From positions 17,125,512 to 17,189,511 of the forward strand of contig CM068313.1 in the NCBI GenBank assembly GCA_034766995.1: 64,000 nucleotides of DNA, read 5' to 3'. The stretch is from Acanthacorydalis orientalis. Its lineage: Eukaryota > Arthropoda > Insecta > Megaloptera > Corydalidae. Shown in pieces: positions 24,422 through 37,899 of this stretch (within the stretch, counting starts at the first letter, position 1; each line of letters starts with the position of its first letter). The notes under the pieces are model-generated. The model saw only the letters and a program-made list of their open reading frames with translations, did not search any database and was not told the origin of the DNA. The translations under genes were made by a program, and so were the position numbers.

Positions 24422-26987
24422 GTGAGAAATAAAATGATAAAATTTGATATTATTTTTTAGAGTGAGTCTTAAAAATGTTTTGATTTTTATTAAAGATTTT
24501 TAGAGCATACTTTATTATTTAATTCAACACTTAATTTTTTTGAAAAGCTTTAATATGATTTATGAAGTAAAAATTTTACAAAAATATTTACTGTTTTTAA
24601 AATTATTTGATTGTGATGAATTGAATAATGTGTAATAAAATGCCGAAATAAAAAATATATGAAAAATAAACTATATTAATAATAAAGCTCTTCTCTTTAC
24701 TTAATAAAAAGTCATTATATCAAATATTTTCTATATAATTTTTCTTTATAATGAAAAGAGCAGGGAAATTTTACTTTGTTTGTTTTAAATAACATAGATT
24801 ATTATAATGTCAATATTCGCAAGCACAAGAAATATAATATTTGCATATCCTTCAATGCACCATATGAAACCTCAAGTAAACTGAAAACATCAAAACCATC
24901 TGTTATAAATTAGAAATAGTATACTTTTACGAAGTGTTAAGTAACAGGAAACAAGTGAACATGAATTTATTTAAAAATAACATAGAATATCAATATTACA
25001 TATATATATATATATATATAACGTCATATAAAATGAATAATATAATAGAGATAGATTTTCAGTTAGTAAACCCAATTTTTAACGAAACATGTAAAATAAA
25101 ACACAAACATAAATTAAATGTACATAAATATAACTCTCAGAAAATTAAAGATACTAGAGGTTGAAGATTATCAAACCAACAATTCTGTGGATAGTTTATC
25201 TTTTTTATTTTGAAAGTTCGAGAGAAGATTACAAAACGAATATAAATAAAGGGAAAACAATAAAAAAGAATAAACGATCCGTTTAAAAGTTTCCAAGACA
25301 AGTTAATTTATATTCTTTGCAATTTGTTCTTAATTAACACAGTTAATTTACAACCCATGAAATATCTTAAAGATATTTTTTTACCAATACAGCTCCGATC
25401 GAATCTTATTTATTGGACATTACCTTATATTTCCCAACTTTCAATTTATCACTACTTCACGTTTCACATAAACGCCTTCAATAATTCATGAATATAAATT
25501 ACAGATATAATTGAACCGCAATATTAATATGTCAAATTAGGTATGACTCTAATAATGATGTATCAATAATAGCTGCGTTAAGGTATTAGTTATGCTATTT
25601 GGATTGAGCTATACAGCTCATTTCCAGTGACAGTTATCATGTATGCACTACATGTGAAGGTAAAATAGATTGGGATTATATTCCACCTATAAACTAAACA
25701 TTAACTACATTAGACAAGATAATGGGGAAAGTTTTCTAATTAGGATTTAATTTAGACATATGTCAACATTCTGTATTTATGTCAAAATGATAAATCATAT
25801 GATGCTGATGTCTGCATAAAAAAATATAAATGTCACGCAAAATATCATATGATAGGATTAGTACTTTCGTAGGTATTGGTATTAAAAAAAAATCAATAAT
25901 TTAAAGATGAATATGTGCGTTTGGTTATGTCAGTGACATTTATAATAAGAATAATTTAAATATAAAGCACTTTTTTATGCAATTGAATTTTAAATTACAG
26001 CATGATCTTATTTTTTATAAAACAGTTTTAAATAACTTTACTGCATAGTCAGGATATGAAATAAATTCGAACTGCACTATTTCTTACGGTTTATGTTTGT
26101 AATAATATTATAATTATAAAGTTTATAATATATTAAATATATAAAATTTTCTAAAAAATTATTTAATATATCAGATCTTCATTAATTTCAATTTTTTTAC
26201 AAACATTTTATCTTTTTTAATTGTATTTTCATCATTTTTTTTATTCAATAGTTTGTTTCTTAGTTATATCTTATTTATACAGCTTTATACAGATTTATAT
26301 ATATATATATATATGAAATCCATCAGAATTATAGTTTAAATTTAGATGATTAATCTATTTGCATTACTTTACTTTTAATAATATTCAAATATTTTTATGC
26401 GTCGAAATTTGTCACAGTTATAATCGTTGAATGAATAATTTTACTAAAATTTACATTTCATGAGAATATAAATTAAATCAATATTTGTATTTCATTTTCA
26501 GTTGAGATTTATAGTGATTTTTAGTTGATTTTCAACTATCTGGATTATTAATATCAAATTTAAAATGATATTTTGATACGAATTGTTACAAACAATATTA
26601 ATAGGAAGAAACTAGTGCTAATAGTGTTAACAATGTTTCAATGAATGAATTACAAAAATATCTATCTTAATTCTTACCATTTAAATGTATTCAATACTTT
26701 TTTACTAACTAAGCACTTTTTTGTTTCAAATTCAATTCAATTCCTCAACAAAAAATCCTTATTATACAGATATTTAATAATGATTTGTAATTACGATTTG
26801 AAACTAGTAATTTATTTAACATGATATTTCATTAATCGTTTATTGCTGCATGCAGAAGATTAATTTGTAGACACTTGACATACTTTCTTAATGAAAAGTA
26901 ATACAGCGAGTTTGCAAAATTTTCATCATGGTTTTCATGTTTGCAACAGAGGATTATCATAATAATTAATCAGTCTGCAAGATTTTT

Positions 26988-26990
<3 letters not shown>

Positions 26991-27018
<28 letters not shown>
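26991..27018. repeat. (TA)n microsatellite
   Basis: About 13 TA units. Confidence 0.95.
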
Positions 27019-27023
<5 letters not shown>

Positions 27024-28241
27024 ACTTTTATGAAAATTGAAATTTTATTTTTTAGATAAATAATTGAAAATTTTCAATGATTTGTTCTTGTATATATATA
27101 TATATATACAATACAGATAGATAGATAATCTATATTTAATGTTTAATTTATATATCATGTTATCGTTACTGAATAAAATTTAATTTAATTTTATACATAG
27201 GATAAAACAGAAAATTAATTAATTTTTTACTTATATATATCATTGTTTTTAAATAACCACTATATTCTAATTATTTGTTTTAATTATTTGATTTATTTTG
27301 CTGATATAACGTTATGTTTGTATTATTTTTTTGAACGTAGATTGATATATGTTGTGTAATAATTTAGTTTATTTAAATTCTATCCATGTTATTTTATAAA
27401 CTATATTCTATTTAATATGTTCAATATATCAGTATATAAATCTTCCGTTTAAATAACGATATTTTCAGAACTGTTGTCCAAACTATATTTAAAATATTAT
27501 ATGGTCTATTTATACAATAATATTTTTTACAATTAGAATTTAAATTTAATAGTTTTAAAGGTAATATTAAAATATGAATGTTACTTTAAGATATATTTTT
27601 GGTTATTTTTTTTAAATTTTGAATATATTTTTTCACTTATGATTAAAGTTTTCTAACTTCAAATGTGAGTATAATTATCGAATTGGTATTGAACTTGTTC
27701 AGTTATCTTTACCATATTTATTTTTATTAATGGAAAAATTGTATAGAAATTTAAATAAAATATAGTCTCGAATGAACACTTTCTATATGAGATAAAATTT
27801 ATAGTTTAAAGGAATATATATATATATATATATATATAAGTTCACATTCAATAAATTATTCAAGAGAACCAATTATTACGATAACATTTTAAATGTTAAT
27901 TTCATACACACTGATATTTTTTTTAAAAAAAAATGAATATTCTTTTACAAAGAATAAATGTTTAATTTCATTTTTCCATTTATAAATGTTGAATATATCA
28001 TTTGCTTTTTTTGAAATTAAATATTTAATAAAAATATTTTCAACTCTTGTTAAATATTTACAATTTTAAATTTTTTTTGTATTTTTTTCAGATGAAAAAA
28101 ATAATTGTTCAGAGAAGTTCTTAAAAACTAAAATTTGATCAAGTTCTAATAACTAATGATAATAAACACCAAATAATATTATCTACAGCTTCATATCATG
28201 AAACGAATTTCATAATCTTTAAATTAACACGCATACATTTG

Positions 28242-28280
28242 AATATATATATATATATATATGCGTATGTGTGTGTGTAT
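28242..28280. repeat. compound (TA)n / GTGT microsatellite
   Basis: TA units, GCGTAT, then GT units. Confidence 0.94.
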
Positions 28281-29123
28281 TTACTTGTGTTATGTATGAA
28301 TATAACTTGAAGGATTGTCAGATTGAATGTAAAATAAATTAGAGAAATTTGATGGCATAAGTTATAGAAATTTATGAAAACTTTGAATATAAATTTTCAT
28401 TAATTACTCCATTTTGTCGCTGCCTAGAAATATCCGCAAGGAGAATTTTGACAGCGTCAGTATTGTAATAATTTCGTAATTAAACGTTATTGATGTAAAA
28501 CGTAATTAATGTAATACCAGGACCTAGATTACTTTTTATTAATATCAAATTATATTTGACTTAAACAGAAAGCAGGAAGAATCATATTCAATATTACTTG
28601 ATAATAATTTCGTTCCAGAATTTGTTTTTATTACGAGTTAACTTTTAATATATCATTTTCTTATTATTCTGGCTATTAAAAAAAATTAAACAGTTATTAA
28701 TGTTTAGCGAGCTTTTACTAAAACATACAATATACAAGAATGAAATATGATTTATGAGGTATTTTAAAAATATTATGCAACCATAAAAGGTCAATTACAC
28801 ATTTAAACTTGATTGCATGCACACACGACACGTATAATCATAGAAATCAGGAAGGTAATCAATAATTTAATTCAAGGGCACGTGGATTTATGATATACTT
28901 TATTTTAGTAGCTGCAGTTTATGTTAAACTATTCTTTTCGCTAGTAAAAATATATTCATGTTTAAATCATTTTTAACCTGAGGTCATATAGATACAGCAA
29001 TATAAAAAAAACATGAAAAATCGTATACACAATTTTTTGCATACACGTACGAAATACTTTTCCCTGAACACCACTAATTTTTTTATTATCAATGAACGCG
29101 CGAATTTCGTTTTAGACTACAAT

Positions 29124-29165
29124 AATGTGCGGATGTACACTGATAATGTTCGGATGTACATGGCT
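29124..29165 (+). repeat. 21-bp direct repeat, two units
   Basis: AATGTGCGGATGTACACTGA(T) is followed by AATGTTCGGATGTACATGG; the 71-codon frame from 29013 therefore contains a repeated NVRMYT/NVRMYM. Confidence 0.93.
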
Positions 29166-29723
29166 TTAAAAATTACATACTTGCTAATTTTAAAAATTGC
29201 TGCGAAGCCGCGTATTAACACAGCTTAAAGCGAACAGTTCGTACCAATCACAAATGTGTTTTAAATAAAACAATGAATGCATGAAATACAGAACATATAG
29301 AACATGTAAGAATTTCAGAAAAATCGTTTGTAAATAGCCAGTTAAATTTTGTAATTAGTGTAGTACTGTTAAATAAACCATGTTGTAATATTCATATTTT
29401 TAATTTCATGCTAATTGAAATTTTACTTAGATTTTGTTTTCTTAATTTGTGTAATATGATTCTCTGTGAGTTCTTATCAAACAGATAATAAATAAAAGAT
29501 ACTAGAAAAGATTAATTTGATTTTTGAAAAAAAAATATGAGAACTCAGAGTAAGAAAGAAAGTAGAACATGTGGGTTTTATATTCTTAAATAGATATTAA
29601 TGTTTGTTCTTTTTAATCAAACTTTTATGATTGTCTAAAAAATCAAGCATGTATTTCTATACAACTTACATATATTTTTACAACAAAAAAAAACTATAAA
29701 TAGAATTAATTCGATATATATGA

Positions 29724-30049
29724 TTGGTAGGAAAATAATTGCGGTTGCTGTTTTATGAATTCTAACCGTAATTTTTTTCAATGAAAGTGTCACTTCATCG
29801 TGTTCATGTTGATATCATTTTAAAATGCATTTTTCGGTCTGTATTTTGATAACATCGACTTTGGTTTTATTATTAATTTTGATTCAATTTGGCTATTGAA
29901 TTGAAGATGAAAAAGAAGCAAATAAGAACATTTTTTGTATGAGTTCAAAATGGATGGTAAAGCAACAAAAACTGCTTGTGAACTAAACGATGCTTTTGGT
30001 ATGGATACTGTTAACGCCAGTACGGTGCAATGATGGTTCCAAAATTTTT
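29724..30049 (+). mobile_element. mariner-family relic, 5' half
   Basis: Starts with TTGGTAGGAAAATAATTGCG, continues through a 5' leader, then codes in broken frames for KKKQIRTFF, YEFKMDGKATKTACELNDAF, GMDTVN and, after an in-frame TGA in place of Trp, WFQNF, where it stops. This is the first HTH of the cecropia-like mariner family; the second HTH and the catalytic domain are gone. The copy at 36023 aligns from the terminal repeat through the same region. Confidence 0.88.
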
Positions 30050-31329
30050 ATATAAACATTTTATACAAAATTTTTTTGATATAAACATTGTACTATTTAA
30101 TATTGCAAATAATTTTATAACTTTAATTTAGTCTCGATTTTTATTCTCAACAATAATTTTTGTAACTGTGGCTAAACTTACTTCACAAATGAATTTTTCA
30201 TTCCCCCTCAAATGTTATATAATCGATTATTTTCCTAGTTTATGTGTAATTAGAAATTGATTCCATATCCCTAGTTGTAAAGTACAGGTAAGTTTTGTTC
30301 TTACAGAAATATAAAAAAATTATTCAATTCAGTTTATGCCTCAATTCCAACTATTTTTATGCTTAATTATTCATCAAATATTTAAAATATAATTTTTATT
30401 ATAATTGTAATACAATTTTAATTTATCTTTACAATTGTAATAAAAACTAAAAATTTTAAAGTTTTGAAAAGATTTTTGATAGAAAAGTAAATAAAATCTA
30501 TCAGATTAATAGATCGTGTTTATCCTAAATATTGAAAACACAGAAATAAATTAAATTTTAATCCCCATAATAATTATAAAACGAGGATAAGAATATAAAA
30601 TGAGGATGAGAATACAAAATGAGGAAAAGAATATGAAACTATAAATATTTTAATTCACGTTTATTTAATATTTAAAGTATATATTAAGTATTATATAGCA
30701 TAGAGAATGTTAAACTTAACTAAAGATTAATGATTAAATTTGAGATAAAAAGTAATTCATTAATTAAGTTTTCTTTAACAACAGTATATTAAAAAGCTAT
30801 AAAAATATACAAGTTTTTGCTTGTTTGAAATTTATGTTGAACGGATAAAACATACAATGAAAATTCTTAATAAATATAATGTTATATATTTTAAAATAAA
30901 AGACATTTTATAAAAAAATATATTTTTGTAATTAACTTTCTTTTACTAACGACATTCTTTGTAATATTACAATTTTTGATTTTAATTTGTGTTCTTTAAT
31001 TTATGATCTTTAATAATATGTATAGAAAATATATCAGAAGAAAATGAAGTACTTGTTATATAATATTTAATGAATGATATTTATGTTTGATTTATGAATT
31101 TTGCAAAACTAGTTCAGTAATTAATTTTTCTTCGGTTACAATATAAAAACGGTATGGTAATATTTTTACATATATCTAATATAAGTGACAGATGAGTTAA
31201 AATACTTTTAGTTTCATATAGAAATATTATTTTTCTATCAAAAAATAAAAATGTAAGTATTATTATATTTTAATAAATATATTACAGATATATTTATCTA
31301 TTATTGAATATCAAGAATGGGAAATATTA
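30050..31329. other. AT-rich spacer with one minisatellite
   Basis: Only the 19-bp minisatellite at 30578-30634 stands out. Confidence 0.6.
30578..30634 (+). repeat. 19-bp minisatellite, three units
   Basis: AAAACGAGGATAAGAATAT, AAAATGAGGATGAGAATAC and AAAATGAGGAAAAGAATAT in tandem, purine-rich on the plus strand. Confidence 0.95.
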
Positions 31330-31882
31330 GGTTAGTAAAAAAATAATTGCGGTTTATGATCTTCAAATTCATATATATTTAATTTTCCTAGCTATTTTAA
31401 GTGCTCCAGAACTGGTTGAATGACTAACGCCTAACTTTTGTGCAAGCTCTCGAAATTTTGTATGTGTTTCCGATTTAAATAACGCTTTCAATTGGTCGTT
31501 ACGAACTGAAAAACTCTGTATGCTACCTTTTCATCTTCAAGGCTCTCGTCCTCAGCACGAAAATTTTGGAACCACCATTGCATCGTACGTTCCTTAAAAA
31601 TACCCACACTAAAAGTATCGTTTGGTTTACGCAGTTTCTGCTGCTTTACCACCCGTTTGAACTCATACAAAAAATGCTCTTATTTGCTTCTTTTCTATTT
31701 TTAATTCAATACTCCAATTTAAAGCAAAATTAATAATAAAATCAAAATCGATTTTACCAAAATACAGACCGAAAATGTACTTTAAAATGATATTAACATG
31801 AATACAACGAAATGGCATTTTCATTGAAAAAAAATAAGGTTAGATTTCAGAAAACAAAAGCTACAATTATTTTCCTACCACC
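31330..31882 (-). mobile_element. non-autonomous mariner, both ends and TA duplications
   Basis: A 553-bp internally deleted mariner with both terminal repeats (left GGTTAGTAAAAAAATAATTG, right on the minus strand GGTGGTAGGAAAATAATTG) and TA on each side. The minus strand codes for the transposase N-terminus in broken frames: YEFKRVVKQQKLRKPNDTF, ERTMQWWFQNFRAEDESLED (60-codon frame 31670-31488), then, after frameshifts, ELAQKLGVSHSTSSGALK. It then passes straight into the 3' end, omitting the DDD domain. The junction matches the one in 2294-2766 (AGCTAG.AAAAT.AAA to AG.TCATAAA.CGCAATTATTTT), so both come from one deletion derivative. Not coding-competent itself. Confidence 0.92.
31488..31670 (-). 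pseudogene. mariner transposase HTH fragment
   Basis: Sixty-codon open frame inside the element at 31330-31882, covering the end of HTH 1 and the linker. The motif ERTMQWWFQNFRAEDESLED is the hallmark WF.KF..GDESLEDE segment of SETMAR/cecropia-like mariners. Beyond it a frameshift puts the second HTH in another frame. A DNA-binding remnant only, with no catalytic residues. Confidence 0.92.
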
Positions 31883-32122
31883 TAATGAAAGTAAAGTTTT
31901 TTTTCACTTCTTTTTAAATTAACTTTTAAATAGATTTCAATTACCTAATATTTTTATTAAGTAATTTCAAAATTTTATTCATTGTACTTAAATCTAGTTG
32001 AAAAAGAATATATTGTATATATTTAATATTTTTTGTATTGATTATATATTTTTAAAAATACGCAATCATATTCATTCTTTGATATATACATCAGATATAT
32101 TTTGGAAGATTTTTTTTAATAT

Positions 32123-32123
32123 T

Positions 32124-32155
<32 letters not shown>

Positions 32156-32171
32156 ATGGATATATATATGT
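32123..32171. repeat. interrupted (TA)n microsatellite
   Basis: TA units with CACATA and GGATA interruptions. Confidence 0.94.
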
Positions 32172-32229
32172 ATATTAAAACAAACAAAGTTAATTTTTAC
32201 ATTTTCAACATAATATTTTTAAGTAAACA

Positions 32230-32420
32230 TCTTAAGTAGCACTTTCTTTCTTATTTAAAAGTAGATTTTCGTCTGTCGAACGTACGAAGATTTTTCCAGA
32301 ATTCAGAATACTTACAACATACTACTCGCCCATTACATTAACCCTGACCGACAATGTAGAATCCGTGAGACCTTTTTGTAGGCGAATCGATACACGCGAA
32401 GGTAATGCATTACGGTTCAA
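32230..32420. other. higher-complexity patch
   Basis: Locally balanced composition (ACCCTGACCGACAATGTAGA near 32341) without an open frame; a conserved non-coding element is possible but cannot be shown from this sequence alone. Confidence 0.25.
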
Positions 32421-32691
32421 GTTTTTTTTTTAAATCTTACATCTGGTATTTCACATCAAAGTGGTAAATAAACTCAAACATTTTTGCTTCAGTGGAAGTT
32501 ATTTCGTTGGAGTTTTTATCTAACATAAGCATAATAATGTACTAAAAGGTTTTTATAAAAGACAAGATTACTTTGTGACGAAAAAACTCGAAGAGGATTT
32601 GTAGTTAATTTGAACGAATACATATTATACTTCTAAGAAGATAATGCAATATCCGGTTTAAGTTGGATTTCCTCACTTTATGTACAGTGTA

Positions 32692-32740
32692 ATATGTATA
32701 TATGTGTATATATGTGTATATATGTATATATATGTATATA

Positions 32741-32771
<31 letters not shown>
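32692..32771. repeat. TATG/TATA compound microsatellite
   Basis: Alternating GTATATAT and GTGTATAT units ending in a TA run. Confidence 0.96.
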
Positions 32772-34110
32772 GCATGTATGTAAATAAATACAGGCAACTA
32801 ACACATCAATAACATTGATTGCAGCAGATAACTCGTACCATTTGCTTTACGAGTTTCTTTGAAAAATAAGAATTTCGGAACAAAGAAAAAAAATAGACAT
32901 AAAATTTATGATTTATACCATATGAAAGTTTTTTCGACTGAAAAACTTTCCAGCCGTGTGAACATGATATAACCATTCAATTTTCCTTTTATTGTATTAC
33001 GTTAAGTTTGTGTATGTCTTCATTTTATACGTATTTCTGAACGCTGGCAGAAAACATTCCCTAATACGGTTACCCAATAATAACAATGATATTTATCATC
33101 ATTTTTTATGTATCGCAATCACGTTATTGAATCGTTTTTTTATTAAAAGCTATATCATTTCTAATGTTTTTCGAAATGCGATGCAAATATAAAATAGTTA
33201 CAAAAAAGGATTTATTTTCTTCGTGGGAATTTTATTTAGAATTAGAAAATGATTTAATTATTTCCAGAAATAATAATAAAAATTTTTTGGAAATCGTGAT
33301 AAAAGAAAAATGTTCCATTATGATACATTTTGATTTAACTTGTATTTTTTGTGAGGAAAATATTATTTTAATATGACAATAATAATAAAAGGAACAATGT
33401 TAAACATGATAAAAAAATATCCATAAGCAATTATTAAATAATCATTCTGATGTTATTTCTTTTTAAACTATTCGTATGTATAAGAAGAATAAATAAATAT
33501 TCAAAAATAAACTTAAACAAAATGTTTTTCTAACGAATAAATTATTTAGAAACTGAGTATTAGCTGAAAAAAGATTATTTTTAAAGATTTATAAATAAAA
33601 AGATAATAATCGTATACAAATGTATAATATTTTAAATAATATTGTATATTTGAATCGTGAATAAATGATCATTTCACATAAATATTGTTTCCTTTGAAAT
33701 TTAATTTACTTATTTTAATTTTCTTGCACATGACATTTTTTATTAAATAATATTTTTAATGTGTTACTATAAGTAAATTAAAAACAGTTTTAAAATTGGT
33801 TTTTAATTAATTTATTTCTTAAATTAAATCTTAAACTATAAATTGAAAACATAAAATAATATTCAAAAATATTTCAAACATAAATAATTGTATTTCTTGA
33901 AATAAAAGTGAAATATGTGCAGTTTTGTATTAGAAATATTAACAAATATGTATGACATATTATATTTGTGCCTAATCCTTGAAGAATTTAATGTAAAAAA
34001 TTTTTTTGATAATGTGACTTGTATAGATTGGTTATAAGATATTTAATTAACATTTAACTTAAAAAGCAAAGAGCACACAACTTTTTTATTGAATAGCTGA
34101 CAAATATTAA

Positions 34111-34126
34111 TATGTATATATACATA

Positions 34127-34173
<47 letters not shown>
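34111..34173. repeat. (TA)n microsatellite
   Basis: TA array preceded by TACATATGTACATA variants. Confidence 0.96.
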
Positions 34174-34175
<2 letters not shown>

Positions 34176-34917
34176 AAAAATGTACAAATTCAGTTGAAGA
34201 AAATACGAAAAATATTCATCTGAAATTCTTGGATTGTAGAATGATCCTTTTGTAAAATTTAGCATCAAAATTTCTTACAAACCATTGTTCACGTGAAATT
34301 ATAGTCTGTGCAGAGCTTTGTTAAGGTTTAAAAGGTAAAGTTATTATAAATTATGAAAGACAATTAATTATTTCAACACTGCCTTGTTTCCACAGATTAA
34401 TATTCTTGTAAGAAAAATATTCTTAAAAAAGTTTATATTTTCTTTCTTTCATTGTGTGCAAGTAAAAAGCCAGCAAATTATTTCCGTGTAATTTCAATTC
34501 TTGTTTAATTATGATATTTTTAAAAAATATATTGATTGCTTAATTTTTTGAAATGTCTTTTTTTTCAAAATGTTTGAATCTTACCGTTAATATACACATA
34601 TATACCTATATATAAATACAGTTCAATAATTTACATTAAAATAAAAAAATACATATTTTATTTATGACTTTAATAGAGAGTTAATAACAAATGAACATTG
34701 TTGTTTAAAAGCTTTAATTTAGAGATTAGTATTGATTATTCAATGTTCAAATTGTCTGATTTGAAATTAATATTTTGACGAATATGTTTATAATTTAAAT
34801 TCATCGAAATTTTACCCCGTTTTGGTTAGACTCAAATTAATATTTGCCATATAATTTAATTCAAATATATTTTAATTAAAAACATGCACCGAATATCAGT
34901 TTTAATTAATATTAAGC

Positions 34918-34976
<59 letters not shown>
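34918..34976. repeat. (TA)n microsatellite
   Basis: About 29 uninterrupted TA units, one of the longest pure arrays here. Confidence 0.98.
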
Positions 34977-34980
<4 letters not shown>

Positions 34981-35499
34981 ATTATTAGTTAGTAATGTGA
35001 AATCAAATGTTTACTGTTATATACTTTTTTAGTAGCTCGAACATTATTGCAACTTGCATGTGTAAATATTTGATGACATATTTATACAGTATCAATCATT
35101 GCTTTTTTATATTTAATAATATTAACTGGCAGTATATTGTTAATATATAAGTAAATATTCAAAATTTATATATAGATATGCATATACGTTTATATAAAAT
35201 TTCATATAATGTTTAACCAAAATTCAATTAAAAAGTTTGTTTAATAACTACTCACGATTCTGTAAATAATTTTAACCTCAATTTTAATATATGTGTTTTT
35301 TTTTTAAAAAAAAGCACGTCTCGCAAAAGCGTCGTTAAATATATAAAACTTTTTAGCGTTTTACATATACACATACAACGTACAAACTTTCGCACCACAA
35401 AATAAATAAACATATAGGATAAAATGTCATAGTGAACATCAACAGAATTATAATTTCATAAAAGTAATCTTGTCGTATAATATTAGAGACAAAATGACG

Positions 35500-35660
35500 T
35501 TGTATAACGAAACACCTACATTGTTTTGAAGCTAGGAGCGCCAGGACCTTTGTGCTTTGGAAACCGCATTGCGCGTCGCTTACTGGGGAGCACCAGTAAA
35601 CGTTGTACACGACATCAGGGTTGCTTTAAGGAGATTTTATGTAGAAATAGTAGTTATTGT
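35500..35660. other. higher-complexity patch with frames on both strands
   Basis: GCGCGTCGCTTACTGGGGAG (35571-35590) and neighbours stand out from the AT background. The minus strand is open as YNVYWCSPVSDAQCGFQSTK (ORF 35353-35610) and the plus strand from 35526 (92 codons). Neither frame is recognised; possible remnant of a mobile element or exon. Confidence 0.25.
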
Positions 35661-36022
35661 ACCTGTATATGTATTTATGTAATTATTAAGCAAATGAAAA
35701 ACAAAGAAAGGTATAGAATTTGTCATTTGGTTATTATTACATTTAAAATTGCAGTTAACTTTAATATAAAAAGAAAAAAAAGCAAATATAGAAGAGTTTA
35801 TTAATTAAATTATATTTCCATACTTTTATATTTGAAATTGTTTATTTTTCATATTTTTTATTTTAATTTTTTCGGTACATACAAACCGGAAAGCTTTTTT
35901 CTGATCAAAATGTTCAATAATTAATTATTAATCATATTTGATTGTTTCTTCTACATATTTTGAAGGTGAATCCATCAATTTCAGAGTTCAAAGATACAGA
36001 AAACCAAAAATTAGAAATATTA

Positions 36023-36405
36023 GGTTGATAATTGCGGTTTTTGTTTTCTGAAATTTAACCATAATTTTTTTCAATAAAAGTGTCATTTTATCGTGTTCAT
36101 GTTAATATCATTTTAAAGTGCATTTTTCAGTCTGTATTTTGATAACATTGACTTTGGTTTTACTATTTATTTTGCTTCAAATTGGGCTATTGAGTTAAGG
36201 ATGGAAAAGGCACAATAAGAGCAATGTCTTCTATGAGTTCAAAACGGGTGGTAAAGCAGCAAAAACTGCTCATAAAATAAACGATTCTTTTGGTGTAAAT
36301 ACTATTATGGAATGTAAGGTGCAATGGTGATTCCTAAAATTTCATTCTGGGGACAAGAGCCTTGAAAATTAAGAAGGTCGTGAGCGTTACCTAGCAAACT
36401 AGTAA
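36023..36405 (+). mobile_element. mariner-family relic, 5' half
   Basis: TA followed by GGTTGATAATTGCGGTTTTTG (a terminal repeat that has lost part of its A-run), the family 5' leader, and a decayed transposase start: YEFKTGGKAAKTAHKINDSF, GVNT, and GDKSLEN before the similarity fades at about 36405. An in-frame TGA replaces the second Trp of the conserved WW. HTH 2, the catalytic domain and the 3' end are missing. Confidence 0.87.
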
Positions 36406-37017
36406 AATAAAATATTTATACTATTAATAAAATTAGTCTTTATTGTTGACTATTTCACAAGTTTTTTCTGGCATCGACTTAAATAATTTCATATATTTTG
36501 AATACCTATTATCTTGTCTAGATTAATGAAGTAAAAATTGTCCATTACTAAATGTTATTCAAGTGCATAAAAAATTAAAATAAATAGAAATCTAACATGT
36601 TAATTTTTTATATTTTATCAATGTATAAAAAATATTATTTTTCAATAAATATTTCATTATATTTATTTTTACAATAATTTTCTTTGAAAAAATCAATCTA
36701 GTGGAAAATTAATAACTTTTAGAAAAGTATAGTAATTCGAATTCTACTATTAATTTAAATCTTAAAAAAATATTTAACAGGCGTTATTTCGATTTTTATA
36801 TGCTGTCCTTGTTTTTATATATTGTACTTCTTTTGATAAAATTTATATATTTTTATATTATTTTTATATTTTTATATCATTCTTTATAGTAATTCTCATT
36901 AAGAAGAAAGTATTTTAAAATAATAATTATAAAAACTAATAATTAGTACTATATAAGAGTGTATAGTTATTAGTACTATAAATAGTCTAGTAATTATTTT
37001 TTGGAATTTACATGCAC

Positions 37018-37054
37018 ATATATATATATACTCATATATGTATATATATATATA

Positions 37055-37111
<57 letters not shown>
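37018..37111. repeat. interrupted (TA)n microsatellite
   Basis: TA units with CTCATA, GTATA and CACTATA interruptions. Confidence 0.96.
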
Positions 37112-37840
37112 CTGTGACGGGTGACTTATTTATTTAAAATTTATACGAAACTAATATCTTGTTTATAATATCTAAATTTTATTCCTGAAATGTAAAAGCA
37201 TTTTCATGTTCCACTATTATTCAATTTCCGTACGTGATCATTCGGGACATATATTTTTTTGAATACAGTCCTGTCAGTTCTTTGGTAGAATAGGCAATAT
37301 ATACATGTATATTGCAAGATAAACTACCACTAAATCCATATAACAGCCGGTGACGTGCGTCAAACACTAAGAGATAACAAAAGCTATATGTAAGACGAAC
37401 AACTTAGTCTCCTTGAATATTTTGAACACCTTTTACATACCCACACTCATATTCACACGCACATAAACTATTAAGACATGTTTCTCAGATTTAAATTTAA
37501 TGATAAAATCATATCAGCAGGAACAATTTCATTAGGTTGCAATTAAATTATTAATATTCCGTAGAACACTGTTCATATATTCTTACAGAAAGTAAATGTA
37601 CTTTTTTTCACTTTTATATGGTTAATATCTTAAGTTATAAATTATTTTCTTAAAAAAAATAATATAAATCACATAGTATTTAAGAAAAACGTAACAGCAG
37701 TCGGAAAATAATATTTAATTTATGTTTGAAACTAGCATTAAAATACAATAATTTACCTCTTATTAGCATACAAGTTGAATTAGAAAAGTACTGTTAAGAA
37801 TGAAAAGTTTTTGTTTTACAAATAGTAGTATACGCACATA

Positions 37841-37847
37841 TACATAC

Positions 37848-37894
<47 letters not shown>
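37841..37894. repeat. (TACA)n(TA)n microsatellite
   Basis: TACATA units leading into about 19 TA units; the minus-strand ORF across it is an artefact. Confidence 0.96.

Positions 37895-37899
<5 letters not shown>

Larger units (their letters stand above)
22609..29723. other. long AT-rich stretch, no gene seen
   Basis: Seven kb with TA arrays at 23180-23204, 23925-23961, 24400-24421, 25000-25020, 26991-27018, 27090-27109, 27814-27838 and 28242-28280, a motif-rich patch at 23380-23520, and a 21-bp direct repeat at 29124-29165. ORFs at 22853, 24934 and 29013 are A/T-driven and unrecognised. Confidence 0.6.
31883..35340. other. AT-rich stretch, no gene seen
   Basis: TA or TATG arrays at 32123-32171, 32692-32771, 34111-34173 and 34918-34976 and a less AT-rich patch at 32230-32420. 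ORFs at 31998, 32992 and 33164 are unrecognised and A/T-driven. Confidence 0.6.

Noticed and set aside
25500..25900. Possible coding remnant around SYHVCTTCEGKID
   Set aside because: Only a few codons look protein-like, with stops on either side and no recognisable family.
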